From positions 3,906,001-3,970,000 of the forward strand of contig NZ_CP135922.1 of assembly GCF_032399705.1 (NCBI RefSeq): 64,000 bases of DNA, given 5' to 3'. A program made the translations under genes and the position numbers. Of this stretch, positions 47,238 through 56,622 are shown one piece after another. Each line of letters starts with the position of its first letter. The stretch's first letter is position 1. Below the pieces are notes generated by a model. That model did not search any database. It saw only the letters and a list, made by a program, of their open reading frames with translations, and was not told the origin of the DNA. Source of the stretch: Paenibacillus sp. BIC5C1. Its GTDB lineage: Bacteria > Bacillota > Bacilli > Paenibacillales > Paenibacillaceae.

Positions 47238-48545
47238 TTATTTGATATATTCCTGATGGCGTTTGGCCATATTCTTAAGCGTTGTATCAATATCCTGCTC
47301 ATTCAGGAAGTATTTCTCGTATTCTTCCTTGCGGGCATCCAGCTCTTGCTGCGGTACATTCAATTGGAATGATGGGAACTCACCGAACACAACGCTATTC
47401 ATCGACTCTGTATCGTATTTGTCTTCAACACCCTTGAGCAGCAGGTCCATTGCCTGCTTGTTATCAACGCTCTTCGAGGATGGAAGGCGTCCTCCGCTTG
47501 CCATCGGCAACATTCCGCCGTCCGCATACCACTTTGCGAATTTCCATGCCGCATCCTGATGCTTGGATTTTGCATTAACGGAGAGCATATCCCCTAAACC
47601 GCCAGCATATTTATAATCCTTCTGATCGGCAGATACTTTCGGAATTGTAGCGAATGCGATTTTGAAGTCATGCGGAAATTCCTTCAGGTTATTGGCGTTG
47701 CGGAAAATAAATTCTCCTGCGGCTAACATAGCTGCCTCCCCTTTGAGGAACATGGTGTCTACCGGCATCTTACTTGTTACCTGTTCTCCATATTCGGGTG
47801 TCGATTTGTCCACAAACATCATGTCATGCACGATTTGAAGCTGCTTTTTCCAAAGATCATTATTGAAGTTAGATGTTCCTTCCGGCGTGGTTACGCCAAG
47901 GCCCGCTATGGTACCGTCGATTGCAGCGGTAAAGGCAGCATCATGCTGCATAAGACCGTACACATTCGTTTTTGTTAGCGCTTTCGAATATTCCCTCAAG
48001 TCATCCCATGTCCAATCAACGGGAGGAATCGGAAGACCGGCTTCATCCAGCATGCTTTTGTTAAGCCAGATGAATAACATGTTTTTCTTTGTCGGAATGC
48101 CATAATACTTATCTCCGATTTTCCATTGAGCGGCGTCTACTCCCATTTGCTCGTCGATGTTGTAATCTGTTCTGTTGCTCAGATCCAAAGCGACTCCTGC
48201 ATCCACACGTTTCTGTAAACGGTTAATCGTGTAGTTGACGAACAAGTCTGCGTCCTGACCCGTCATGAGCGCGGTATCCAGCTTCAAGTTGCCGGGGTCA
48301 TCATTTACATAACGGAAGTACTCGACCTGAATGTCAGGATTTTCTTTGTTCCAGCTGTCAATCACTTCTTGAGGTCCAGCCTCGGCAGGAACAGCTCCCC
48401 AAAGCGTGAGATTAATGGTCTCACCAGCTTTTTGATTCGCCGATCCCGCACTCGCTCCCTCGTTGTTAGCCCCTCCGCATGCACTGAGCATCGAAGCTGT
48501 CAAAGTCGTAATCAAAGCTGCCTTTAACCAATTTCTATATTTCAT
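47238..48545 (-). CDS. Extracellular solute-binding lipoprotein, sugar ABC transporter
   Basis: 435 residues. Lipoprotein signal peptide with lipobox LSAC (Cys about residue 23), then CUT1-type binding-protein fold (TINLTLWGAVPAEAGPQEVI, GDKYYGIPTKKNMLFIWLNK, DAAWKFAKWYADGG). Ligand unknown. It follows a kinase/regulator pair that probably controls it. GGGGGA ribosome binding site. Confidence 0.9.
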   Translation of the reverse strand: MKYRNWLKAALITTLTASMLSACGGANNEGASAGSANQKAGETINLTLWGAVPAEAGPQEVIDSWNKENPDIQVEYFRYVNDDPGNLKLDTALMTGQDADLFVNYTINRLQKRVDAGVALDLSNRTDYNIDEQMGVDAAQWKIGDKYYGIPTKKNMLFIWLNKSMLDEAGLPIPPVDWTWDDLREYSKALTKTNVYGLMQHDAAFTAAIDGTIAGLGVTTPEGTSNFNNDLWKKQLQIVHDMMFVDKSTPEYGEQVTSKMPVDTMFLKGEAAMLAAGEFIFRNANNLKEFPHDFKIAFATIPKVSADQKDYKYAGGLGDMLSVNAKSKHQDAAWKFAKWYADGGMLPMASGGRLPSSKSVDNKQAMDLLLKGVEDKYDTESMNSVVFGEFPSFQLNVPQQELDARKEEYEKYFLNEQDIDTTLKNMAKRHQEYIK

Positions 48546-48638
48546 TTACAGTCCCCCTTATCGAGTTGATAAGCTGTTTGCTACGTCTTTAACTTTATCA
48601 CCAGCCTGACATTGGGGGTATGAACGGTGTTTGGTTAT

Positions 48639-49406
48639 TCATAGAACGATTTTTTGTTCTTTACGGTATTCGTTCGGGGTCAGCCCGCACCACCGCTTGA
48701 ATATTTTAATGAAATAATTGTCGTTCTCGAAGCCTACCAACCTGCCAATTTCACTCACCGTTTTCTCTGTCTCTGTCAGCAGCATTTTCGCTGCTTGAAC
48801 GCGGCGGTTTTGAATAAAATGCGTCATCGTGATTCCCATCTTCTTCTTGAATAAGTCACTAACATAACTGGCATCCATGCGAACATATTCAGCCAATCTT
48901 TTTAATGTCACATCCTCGGCGAAATGCTCCTCAATGTAGGTAATCATTCGGTTCAGTTCCGGATGATCCGTTGGTTCTTGGGCAGTCTTATCCGGGAACC
49001 ATTTATCTGCCAGGCGAAGCTTATCCATTCTCGTCAGTTCTCCGGCTACTTTGTCCATGGTTTGCTTCAGTTCCTTCAAATCCAGAGAAAGTTTCATTAA
49101 ATAACCTGAAGCCCCGTATTCCAATGCTTGTCTGGCATACTCAAATTCACTTACTGCCGTCAACATAACGAACCTGCATTCATGTCCCTCCTTTCTCGTG
49201 AGCTGAAGTAAACGGATGCCATCCATGAGCGGCATGAAAATGTCGGAAATGACAACATCGGGCTGCAGTTCCCGAATCAACTGCAAACCTTCCTCGCCAT
49301 TTACCGCCTCACCGATAATTTCAAATGGGATATTCGCCTTTGTAAACAATTTGCGCAAGCTTGCTCTTGCGTACTGTTCATCTTCAACGATCAATGTGCG
49401 CCACAA
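48639..49406 (-). CDS. AraC-type response regulator, compact
   Basis: 255 residues, about half the size of the YesN-like regulators near 29-34 kb because the middle domain is missing. Receiver with E8-D9, phospho-acceptor D55 (ISDIFMP) and a YLMKLS segment in place of the usual LLKP. Two HTH units follow (VTLKRLAEYVRMDASYVSDL and VSEIGRLVGFENDNYFIKIF). It overlaps the kinase gene by 23 bp and is its partner; it probably activates the downstream transport genes. Confidence 0.9.
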   Translation of the reverse strand: MWRTLIVEDEQYARASLRKLFTKANIPFEIIGEAVNGEEGLQLIRELQPDVVISDIFMPLMDGIRLLQLTRKEGHECRFVMLTAVSEFEYARQALEYGASGYLMKLSLDLKELKQTMDKVAGELTRMDKLRLADKWFPDKTAQEPTDHPELNRMITYIEEHFAEDVTLKRLAEYVRMDASYVSDLFKKKMGITMTHFIQNRRVQAAKMLLTETEKTVSEIGRLVGFENDNYFIKIFKRWCGLTPNEYRKEQKIVL

Positions 49407-51207
49407 TGGTGCTCCCCTCCTTCAAATATGGTTTGGATAACAATAATGGGAAATGCATGAAGACCTGCGTTCCTTCCTCCGTCGACTCTATGCGAAGTCC
49501 TGTCGGCTGGTTCTTAAACATAAGTTCCAAGCTCTCGCGAAGGTTCTGTACGCCAATGCTTTTTCGTTTCCGGTAGGACTGATTCGCCTGGGATTTTTTC
49601 ATTCCTATGCCATTGTCCGCAACCTCCAAAATAAGCAGCGAATGGTGGATTGATGCACGAATGTTAATCCGCCCCTCAAGCTGTGTTTGTCCAAACCCGT
49701 GAATCAACGAATTTTCTACCAGCGGCTGCAGACAAAATTTTGGAATCAGTGCATACTCCAGGTCCCTGGAAACTTCATAGTGAAGCTCGATGCCATGTCC
49801 AAACCGTTTCCGTTGGATATCCATGTAGGATTCAATTAGCACAATCTCCTCCTTCAGAAGAATAAGATCAACCTCCAAATTCAGCGTAGTTTCTAATATT
49901 TTTCCTAGCGATACACAAATCTCGTAAATCTCATCTTCATCCTTATCCAGTGCAATGCTCTTGATTGTATTCAGCGTATTCAGCAAAAAATGAGGATTCA
50001 TTTGACCAAGCAACACCTGAAATCGGACAAACTGCTTTTGCCGCTCCTCCAGCTTTAACTGTTCCAACAGATTATTGATGTCTGCGATCATAAAATTAAA
50101 GCTTCGGGTTAGCGCCAGCAATTCACCTCTTCCTTGTTCCGGCAGCTTTGTCTTCAAATTCAATTTAACGGTTGTCTCCATCTTTCGTTGAAGATGCTTT
50201 AAAGGACCGGTAACGGTTGAAGAAATGAAATAAGTTAGCAGCACAAACAGCAGCAGGATGGCCCCATATACGGTATAGAACCTCAGCTTTTGTTTGTTCA
50301 CTTCTTCAAATAACAAGGACAGGGGAATCTTTTTCACAAGATAACCGTCAAGCTCTTGAATCTTGCTATAGGTATACATCATATGATTGTTCACAATGGA
50401 TTGGGAGGAGTTATCCTGTCCTTGGCTCTGACTTGCTGCTGTAATGGCAGATGACACGGTAGAGGGTATGTTATCCCCCGAATTGGATTGAAGCATAATT
50501 CTCCCATATCCATCCATTAGAAAATAGGCCCCTTCACCATCGCTGCCAAATGTATTTTCTTCCGTTTTTTCCTGGAACCATGCTTCATAATCGATACTAA
50601 AACGTCCATATGCGAAGGGTTTCAGCCCGTCGTCACGCAACACTTCGTAAAGGCTCAGCATCCGATTTCCTTTTCTCTCACGAACGCCGGTCGTCAAATC
50701 ATTGGATTTCCATAAGTAACGCTGTCCCTCGGTCCTCTTCAGCTCCTGTACCCAGGGCTCGGAACTGATGTGGGCGTAATTCAGAGAATTCTCTGGCGTA
50801 TACGAAGTGTAAGCATTTCCTTTTAAATCGATCAATGTGTAGAATACGGTAGCTCCCGTAAGGAAAAAGCTGTTCTCAATACTAGCAAATTTATTTTCCA
50901 CAATTCGTTTTCGATGGATGGCATCATATAATTCCGGCTTCTGCATCACTTCGCGGAGGACAGAATCCTGATCCAGCAGCATCCCAGTCTTCATCACAAG
51001 ACTCATCAAATCGATAAGATCGGCTTTGATGCCTTCGAGTTGCTTGACGTTAATGTCCGAAGCGTCCCGTTGAAGCATAACTTCCGTTTCTCGGAAGTTA
51101 TAGAGGAATAATATGGCTATGGGCGTCAGGAGGAATAACAGAAAGGAAAATAGTATTCGGTGTTTAAAAGTGCCTGGCGTTATTCGTCGCAGCCATGTGG
51201 TCAACAT
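49384..51207 (-). CDS. YesM-type sensor histidine kinase
   Basis: 607 residues. Membrane helices at about 16-38 and 300-325 flank an extracellular cache-type sensor. HAMP region (SSTVTGPLKHLQRKM) is followed by the kinase with H406 in QMNPHFLLNTLN and the ATP-binding ENSLIHG/DNGIGMK motifs. It is first in an operon with regulator, binding protein, two permeases and a FAD oxidoreductase. GGGAGGG upstream of ATG; a cre-like site lies about 75 bases upstream. Confidence 0.9.
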   Translation of the reverse strand: MLTTWLRRITPGTFKHRILFSFLLFLLTPIAILFLYNFRETEVMLQRDASDINVKQLEGIKADLIDLMSLVMKTGMLLDQDSVLREVMQKPELYDAIHRKRIVENKFASIENSFFLTGATVFYTLIDLKGNAYTSYTPENSLNYAHISSEPWVQELKRTEGQRYLWKSNDLTTGVRERKGNRMLSLYEVLRDDGLKPFAYGRFSIDYEAWFQEKTEENTFGSDGEGAYFLMDGYGRIMLQSNSGDNIPSTVSSAITAASQSQGQDNSSQSIVNNHMMYTYSKIQELDGYLVKKIPLSLLFEEVNKQKLRFYTVYGAILLLFVLLTYFISSTVTGPLKHLQRKMETTVKLNLKTKLPEQGRGELLALTRSFNFMIADINNLLEQLKLEERQKQFVRFQVLLGQMNPHFLLNTLNTIKSIALDKDEDEIYEICVSLGKILETTLNLEVDLILLKEEIVLIESYMDIQRKRFGHGIELHYEVSRDLEYALIPKFCLQPLVENSLIHGFGQTQLEGRINIRASIHHSLLILEVADNGIGMKKSQANQSYRKRKSIGVQNLRESLELMFKNQPTGLRIESTEEGTQVFMHFPLLLSKPYLKEGSTIVAHIDR

Positions 51208-51281
51208 GATTATTTCTCAGCCCTCCCATCGGTGTATACCTCCCAATTTACTGAACATTACGGTTGATCGCAATAGTAAAT

Positions 51282-51295
51282 TGTAAGCGCTTATA
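51282..51295. promoter_or_regulatory. cre-like CcpA site upstream of the sensor kinase operon
   Basis: TGTAAGCGCTTATA, one base from the cre consensus and almost fully palindromic, 75 bases before the kinase start. It would place the whole operon under carbon catabolite repression. Confidence 0.6.
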
Positions 51296-51334
51296 TGAGA
51301 AGTTGGGAGCCTCCTCTTTCCTATGGAATAAAAA

Positions 51335-51362
51335 AACGACAGCCAAATAATTGACTGTCGTT
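51335..51362 (-). terminator. Terminator of the UPF0261/TIM-barrel operon
   Basis: AACGACAG/CTGTCGTT stem followed on the minus strand by TTTTTATT, ten bases past the stop. Confidence 0.85.
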
Positions 51363-51371
51363 AGGTTCTTA

Positions 51372-52202
51372 CTATTTCCGAATCGACTTGAAGGACTCCG
51401 TCTGCTGTGTAATGCCTTTCTCTGCCGCAAATCGCTCGATGCTGGATGCGCCGAAGAATCCATCGATGCCCTTCGTTCTCTCCATGACATAGGCCGCATC
51501 CTCCGGATCCGCAATGGGTCCACCGTGGCAAATAATCATGATCTCCGGGTTCACAGCCCGCCCTGCTTCAATAATCGCCTCGATTCGTTGTACACAGTCG
51601 TCCAGAGTCAGCGCTGTTTTTGCACCAATCGAGCCCTTGGTCGTCAAGCCCATGTGCGCAACCAAAATGTCAGCCCCCGCCTCCGCCATGGCTTTTGCCT
51701 GAGCAGGATCAAAAACATACGGCGTAGTCAGCATATCCAATTCATGAGCGACACGGATCATTTCAACCTCCAGATCGTACCCCATACCGGTTTCCTCCAG
51801 GTTTTGTCTGAACACCCCATCAATCAAACCAACGGTTGGGAAGTTCTGAACTCCGCTGAAGCCCTGCTCCTTCAGCTGCTTCAGGTATACCTCCATAATT
51901 CGGAAAGGGTCGGTGCCGCATACCCCTGCCAGAACAGGCGTATGCTTGACAACAGGCAGCACCTCGGCTCCCATCTCAACAACGATTTGATTGGCGTCTC
52001 CATAGGAGAGCAAGCCCGCCAGCGAGCCGCGGCCCGCCATTCTGTACCGACCGGAATTATATACGATTAACATATCTGCTCCGCCCGCTTCACTGCTCTT
52101 GGCCGTAATGCCTGTGCCTGCCCCGACACCTAGAAGAATTTTACCCTGCTTTACCTCTTCCTTAAATTTGTCCATAATTTCTGATCTGTTCAGCTTATTC
52201 AT
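51372..52202 (-). CDS. TIM-barrel 'phosphoenolpyruvate hydrolase family' protein (Tm-1 C-terminal half)
   Basis: 276 residues of PF09370: [89 protein letters not shown] and [10 protein letters not shown]. It matches the C-terminal half of plant Tm-1. The reaction is not established; phosphoenolpyruvate hydrolase is a family name. Start at 52202 with AAGGAGG upstream. It is second gene of a two-gene operon after UPF0261 (23 bases apart). A paralogous copy forms the sensor of the adjacent regulator. Confidence 0.88.
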   Translation of the reverse strand: MNKLNRSEIMDKFKEEVKQGKILLGVGAGTGITAKSSEAGGADMLIVYNSGRYRMAGRGSLAGLLSYGDANQIVVEMGAEVLPVVKHTPVLAGVCGTDPFRIMEVYLKQLKEQGFSGVQNFPTVGLIDGVFRQNLEETGMGYDLEVEMIRVAHELDMLTTPYVFDPAQAKAMAEAGADILVAHMGLTTKGSIGAKTALTLDDCVQRIEAIIEAGRAVNPEIMIICHGGPIADPEDAAYVMERTKGIDGFFGASSIERFAAEKGITQQTESFKSIRK

Positions 52203-52225
52203 TTCGTATTTCCTCCTTATTGGAT

Positions 52226-53443
52226 TCATTCGGAATTTGATGTCATGAGATCGATCAGCTTTTGTGCTGCGGCTTCTGCAAAGGCTGGATCGTTGATGGC
52301 GCAATCCATTTCAATCACTTCAACAATTGAGTGATCGACATGCTCACGTAGGGTATCAAACAACATCCGGTCCTCCTCCGGTCCGTAGAAAGGCTCCCCC
52401 TCCACATCAATTGAGGAGACGCCTCTAAGCGGCAGCATTAACACGGTTTTTTCCTTTGCCATGTTCAGCTTCTCCGCAAGTTTCCTGCCGATCTGTTCAT
52501 TCTCTTCCACCGTGGTTCTCATCAGAGATACAGTCGGATTATGCTGATAAAACTTATGATCCTTGAATTTCTCCGGCACAGTATTGCTCGGCCCAAAATT
52601 GCACATATCCAAAGCGCCCACCGAGACTACCTGCGGAATACCATTGCGGCCTGCAGCCTCCAAGCGATTCGGCCCCCCATTTAAGACACCGCCGATGATT
52701 TCATCCGCCCACTCCGTCGTCGTCAAATCCAATACACCTTCAATGAAGCCTGCTTCAATCAACGCCTCCATGGACTGCCCTCCGATGCCCGTAGCGTGGA
52801 AGACAAGCACCTCGTAGCCCCGCTCCTCCAAATATTTTCTTGCCGCTGTCACACATGGTGTTGTCACTCCGAACATCGTGGCTGCAACAAGCGGCTTCTT
52901 ATCCGGTTTGTGCGTATGCTCAAACTTGAGCATGCCCGCCATCGCAAATAATGCATTTGTAAATATTTTCGTGGAAATTGAGTTCAACCCTGCTACATCC
53001 ACCACAGACGGAATCATGACAATATCACTCGTGCCTACGTAAGGAGCTGTGTTTCCAGAAGCAACGGTTGATACCATCACCTTAGGGACACCAATCGGCA
53101 GGGCTCTCATGGCAGGTGTGACCAGGGAGGTTCCACCAGTGCCACCAAAGGAAATGATTCCGTCAAATTTACCCTGTTTGTACAACTGTGGTACCAGCTT
53201 CTTCAATCCTATGGACAAAACTTCTGTAGCCAAAGCCCGATCCTTCTTTGCCGCAAGTTCTTCTATGATCATGCCTGCGGCGTGAGCGACTTCCTGATTG
53301 GACACATCCGGAACAAAGGACGGTTCAAATACGCCTGTATGAATCATTAATGTCCCCAACCCAAGCTCCTCTGCAATGCTCTTGACGTAAAGGTATTCAT
53401 CACCCTTTGTATCAAACGTTCCAATGATTGCGACTGTTTTCAT
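52226..53443 (-). CDS. UPF0261/Tm-1-like ATP-binding domain protein
   Basis: 405 residues. Opening [14 protein letters not shown] is the UPF0261 signature, followed by [36 protein letters not shown], a glycine-rich phosphate-binding region, and [31 protein letters not shown]. Two Rossmann-like halves are joined by a linker. It corresponds to the N-terminal half of plant Tm-1. Function unknown; genomic pairing with the TIM-barrel protein suggests one complex or pathway. GAGGAGG ribosome binding site. A promoter with a cre-like box lies just upstream. Confidence 0.88.
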   Translation of the reverse strand: MKTVAIIGTFDTKGDEYLYVKSIAEELGLGTLMIHTGVFEPSFVPDVSNQEVAHAAGMIIEELAAKKDRALATEVLSIGLKKLVPQLYKQGKFDGIISFGGTGGTSLVTPAMRALPIGVPKVMVSTVASGNTAPYVGTSDIVMIPSVVDVAGLNSISTKIFTNALFAMAGMLKFEHTHKPDKKPLVAATMFGVTTPCVTAARKYLEERGYEVLVFHATGIGGQSMEALIEAGFIEGVLDLTTTEWADEIIGGVLNGGPNRLEAAGRNGIPQVVSVGALDMCNFGPSNTVPEKFKDHKFYQHNPTVSLMRTTVEENEQIGRKLAEKLNMAKEKTVLMLPLRGVSSIDVEGEPFYGPEEDRMLFDTLREHVDHSIVEVIEMDCAINDPAFAEAAAQKLIDLMTSNSE

Positions 53444-53522
53444 TCCACGGCCTCCTCGTATGACTCTTTAGAAACCAAGCTCGATCGCAGGTAGCATGCT
53501 GATTTTTTTGGCTAACAGAAAA

Positions 53523-53556
53523 ACCAGTACGATCGTTATAACTTCATCATACTGGT
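53523..53556 (-). terminator. Inverted repeat after the regulator gene, terminator or operator
   Basis: ACCAGTA/TACTGGT with a 20-nt loop and TTTTTCT on the minus strand, 30 bases past the stop of the TIM-AraC regulator. It overlaps the predicted -10 of the next operon, so it could be a regulator-binding repeat instead. Confidence 0.5.
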
Positions 53557-53582
53557 CCTGTTTATTTATGAAAACGCTTTTA
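53546..53582 (-). promoter_or_regulatory. Promoter with overlapping cre-like site for the UPF0261 operon
   Basis: On the minus strand TTTTCA (53569-53574), a 17-bp spacer and TATGAT (53546-53551). The -35 box lies inside TGAAAACGCTTTTA (53569-53582), one mismatch from cre, so CcpA would block the promoter. Confidence 0.5.
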
Positions 53583-53586
53583 TGTT

Positions 53587-54852
53587 CTATGTTTTTGTGT
53601 TTAGGTTAGATCTGTACTTCTTGGGAGAGCAACCCTTAAGCTTTTTGAACATTTTGCTGAATTGTGCGTAATTGGGATACCCAACCATTCCGGCCACTTC
53701 GGATAATTGAAGCTGCGGCGCATGAAGAAGCGTGACGGCTTTATTTATGCGGAAACTCACCAGATAGGTCTGAAAGCTGCAGCCAACCTCCTTTTTAAAC
53801 AAACTGCTCAAATAGCTGCGGGAAACATGAGCAACCTTGGCCAGATCCGAAAAAACAATTTCACTGCTGTAGTTTTGCGCCACGTACTCTTTGACAAACT
53901 CAACGTAATCATAATGATGGGTGATGCCTTTCAGCATTTTGACCATAAAATCGTCCTCATCCAGTTTACCCAGGCGTTTAAAATCGCGTGTAATTGCCGT
54001 AATCGACTTCTCGGAAGGAATTCGTTCAAAAGCAGAACCGCCAATATAGCCCATAATATCTGTGTTGTCGCTATACATGTACTGGACATCGACCGGCGTC
54101 TTTACCGGGCCGCCATAAATCATCTTGATCAAATTCGGCTTAAACTGATTGCAGGTATCAAAAATACGCAGCGCCTTTGATTTGGCGGCCTCCAAGGATA
54201 CAACCTTCCGTGCACCCAATAACCCGCCTTCGGTCAGGCCGAGATGAGCACAGATTACATCTGCTCCCGCTTCAATCATCTGGGCTGCCTGAAGCTCATC
54301 AAATACGAACGCCACCGTAAACAAATCCTGTTGATGGGCCAGGCGTATAGCCTCAACCTCAATGTCATAACTTATTCCGTCTTCCTCCAGAGCCTCTCTG
54401 AACAATCCGTCTATCAAGCCAACTGTAGGATAGTTGTTGACTCCCGAAAACCCTTTCCTCTTGATTTCCTCTATATAATCAGCCAATACTATGGTTGGAT
54501 CATTCGCATTCAGTCCAAAGAGTACGGGAGATTGCCTCACCAGCGGCACAATTTCTCTTGACGCAAAATCCATCACCATATCATTACTGTTGCAAAACGG
54601 CAAAAAGCCGGCTAGAGAGCTCCTCCCCATCTGGCGAAACTTGCCGGAGTTCAGCATTAATATAAAATCCGCTCCATTCTGAGCTGCATACTTGGCTGTA
54701 ATGCCCGTGCCAGTTGAGACACCGATGATGTGATTTCCCTCGCGCAGCTGTGATTGAAGACGCTCCAGTATGACTGTTCTGTTCAAACTCATCCGCTCCT
54801 CAACACAATTTAACAATTGTAGTTTTTGCTCCTCATTATTATTGTACATCAT
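53587..54852 (-). CDS. AraC-type regulator with an enzyme-derived TIM-barrel (PF09370) sensor
   Basis: 421 residues. Residues about 20-295 are a full TIM-barrel paralogue of the protein at 51372-52202, sharing GTGITAK, NSG(K/R)(F/Y)[35 protein letters not shown] and GGP blocks. Residues about 315-415 are two AraC HTH units (IVFSDLAKVAHVSRSYLSSL and LSEVAGMVGYPNYAQFSKMF). CHGGP in the enzyme is IYGGP here, so catalysis may be lost while ligand binding remains. The homologous start is MSLNR (54792); the listed longer frame has poorly spaced GGAGGG. It is upstream of the operon it probably controls. Confidence 0.85.
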   Translation of the reverse strand: MMYNNNEEQKLQLLNCVEERMSLNRTVILERLQSQLREGNHIIGVSTGTGITAKYAAQNGADFILMLNSGKFRQMGRSSLAGFLPFCNSNDMVMDFASREIVPLVRQSPVLFGLNANDPTIVLADYIEEIKRKGFSGVNNYPTVGLIDGLFREALEEDGISYDIEVEAIRLAHQQDLFTVAFVFDELQAAQMIEAGADVICAHLGLTEGGLLGARKVVSLEAAKSKALRIFDTCNQFKPNLIKMIYGGPVKTPVDVQYMYSDNTDIMGYIGGSAFERIPSEKSITAITRDFKRLGKLDEDDFMVKMLKGITHHYDYVEFVKEYVAQNYSSEIVFSDLAKVAHVSRSYLSSLFKKEVGCSFQTYLVSFRINKAVTLLHAPQLQLSEVAGMVGYPNYAQFSKMFKKLKGCSPKKYRSNLNTKT

Positions 54853-54902
54853 TCCATATAGCTCATTCCCTCCTTCCTCGAACCGTTTTGTTAAGGGGCA
54901 TC

Positions 54903-54934
54903 AAAAAAGCCGATTTCCCAGTTGGGAAATCGAC
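54903..54934 (-). terminator. Terminator of map
   Basis: GATTTCCCA/TGGGAAATC stem and six T on the minus strand, 23 bases after the map stop. It separates map from the regulator gene. Confidence 0.85.
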
Positions 54935-54956
54935 CTCAGACAATGCTCTTGATTCG

Positions 54957-55709
<753 letters not shown>

Positions 55710-55842
55710 TCACTATCTTTTATCATCAATTAAATATATAAGCTGAAACAATCAATTAGATAATCATATCCAAATGGTCAAAGCTTCGCAACTTTTTTTA
55801 GAAACTCAATTTATCAATAACACATTGACACTAAAAAAGAAA

Positions 55843-55867
55843 AGCCCCTTCCGTCTTCAAAGGGGCT
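55843..55867 (-). terminator. Terminator of the Sm-like/basic protein gene
   Basis: AGCCCCTT/AAGGGGCT hairpin with TTTTCTTTTTT on the minus strand, about 11 bases after the stop. Confidence 0.85.
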
Positions 55868-55877
55868 GAATATCGCA

Positions 55878-56396
55878 TTATACCTCTTCTTCTCCGGCCT
55901 GACTCGGCGGAGCCATCAGACCTTTGACGGCACCCATAAATGGATGGATGGATTTGATCATGCCGTAGCCCATTTTCATGACCGGCATGAATTGCTGGAT
56001 CATGCCGAATAGCCGCATGCCGCCGCCAAGTATGCCTCCAGCCGAAGCCGCACCACCAAGCCCGCCAAACAGCGAGCCCATCATCGGTAGAAAGGACGAA
56101 ACCTGCGCACGTGATACTGCGCGCGAGCGGGTAGACGGTTTACGTGTACCATTTACCCGTTTCCGGTTCTGAGAACGACCGTTTTTGTTGCGTGAAACGC
56201 CCTTTCTTTTGGAACGCGGGGAACTGTGGGTTGTGGCCACCGTGTTGGATAACTTTCCTCCCCCGGTAAGCACCACGCCTCCGCTATTCACGTCAGAAAT
56301 GTAACCGATGTACGTTTCACCACTATGAAGAGTCACGCAGACGGGCCGGGCCTTATACCGCTTTGCCTTTAGGCGTATTTCATTGGTTTTAGCCAT
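55878..56396 (-). CDS. Basic protein with Sm-like N-terminal motif and hydrophobic Gly-rich tail
   Basis: 172 residues, not assigned to a family. Residues about 18-45 (PVCVTLHSGETYIGYISDV plus GGVVL) resemble an Sm1-type beta-hairpin (hydrophobic, Gly, then G-x-I-x-x-V). Residues about 50-97 are strongly basic and Ser/Arg/Asn-rich (SPRSKRKGVSRNKNGRSQNR). Residues about 98-165 are Gly/Ala/Met-rich and hydrophobic (MGSLFGGLGGAASAGGILGG), ending in acidic EEEV. It could bind nucleic acid or belong to a spore or surface layer; both are guesses. Clear ribosome binding site (GAGGTGA) and terminator. Confidence 0.7.
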   Translation of the reverse strand: MAKTNEIRLKAKRYKARPVCVTLHSGETYIGYISDVNSGGVVLTGGGKLSNTVATTHSSPRSKRKGVSRNKNGRSQNRKRVNGTRKPSTRSRAVSRAQVSSFLPMMGSLFGGLGGAASAGGILGGGMRLFGMIQQFMPVMKMGYGMIKSIHPFMGAVKGLMAPPSQAGEEEV

Positions 56397-56566
56397 GGAT
56401 TTTCACCTCGCTCTACTGAATCTACTTCAGTTTACGCAAGAAGTGGACTACTTGCCTGTGCGAATGAGACATACGTGCGGTATTCGCTATAGGTCAATTC
56501 ATCAAATTAAATGATAGCAGTGGAAATATAACTACAAATCTCGCGGAGCCCACCACCAACAAAAGC

Positions 56567-56602
56567 AAAGAGCTAAGCGGGACATATGCCGCTTAGCTCT
56601 TT
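56567..56602 (-). terminator. Terminator of the ugp/glp operon
   Basis: AAAGAGCTAAGCGG/CCGCTTAGCTCTTT hairpin with an 8-nt loop, 20 bases past the ugpB-type stop. Confidence 0.85.
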
Positions 56603-56622
56603 GGTCTCTTTAAATGCTAACT

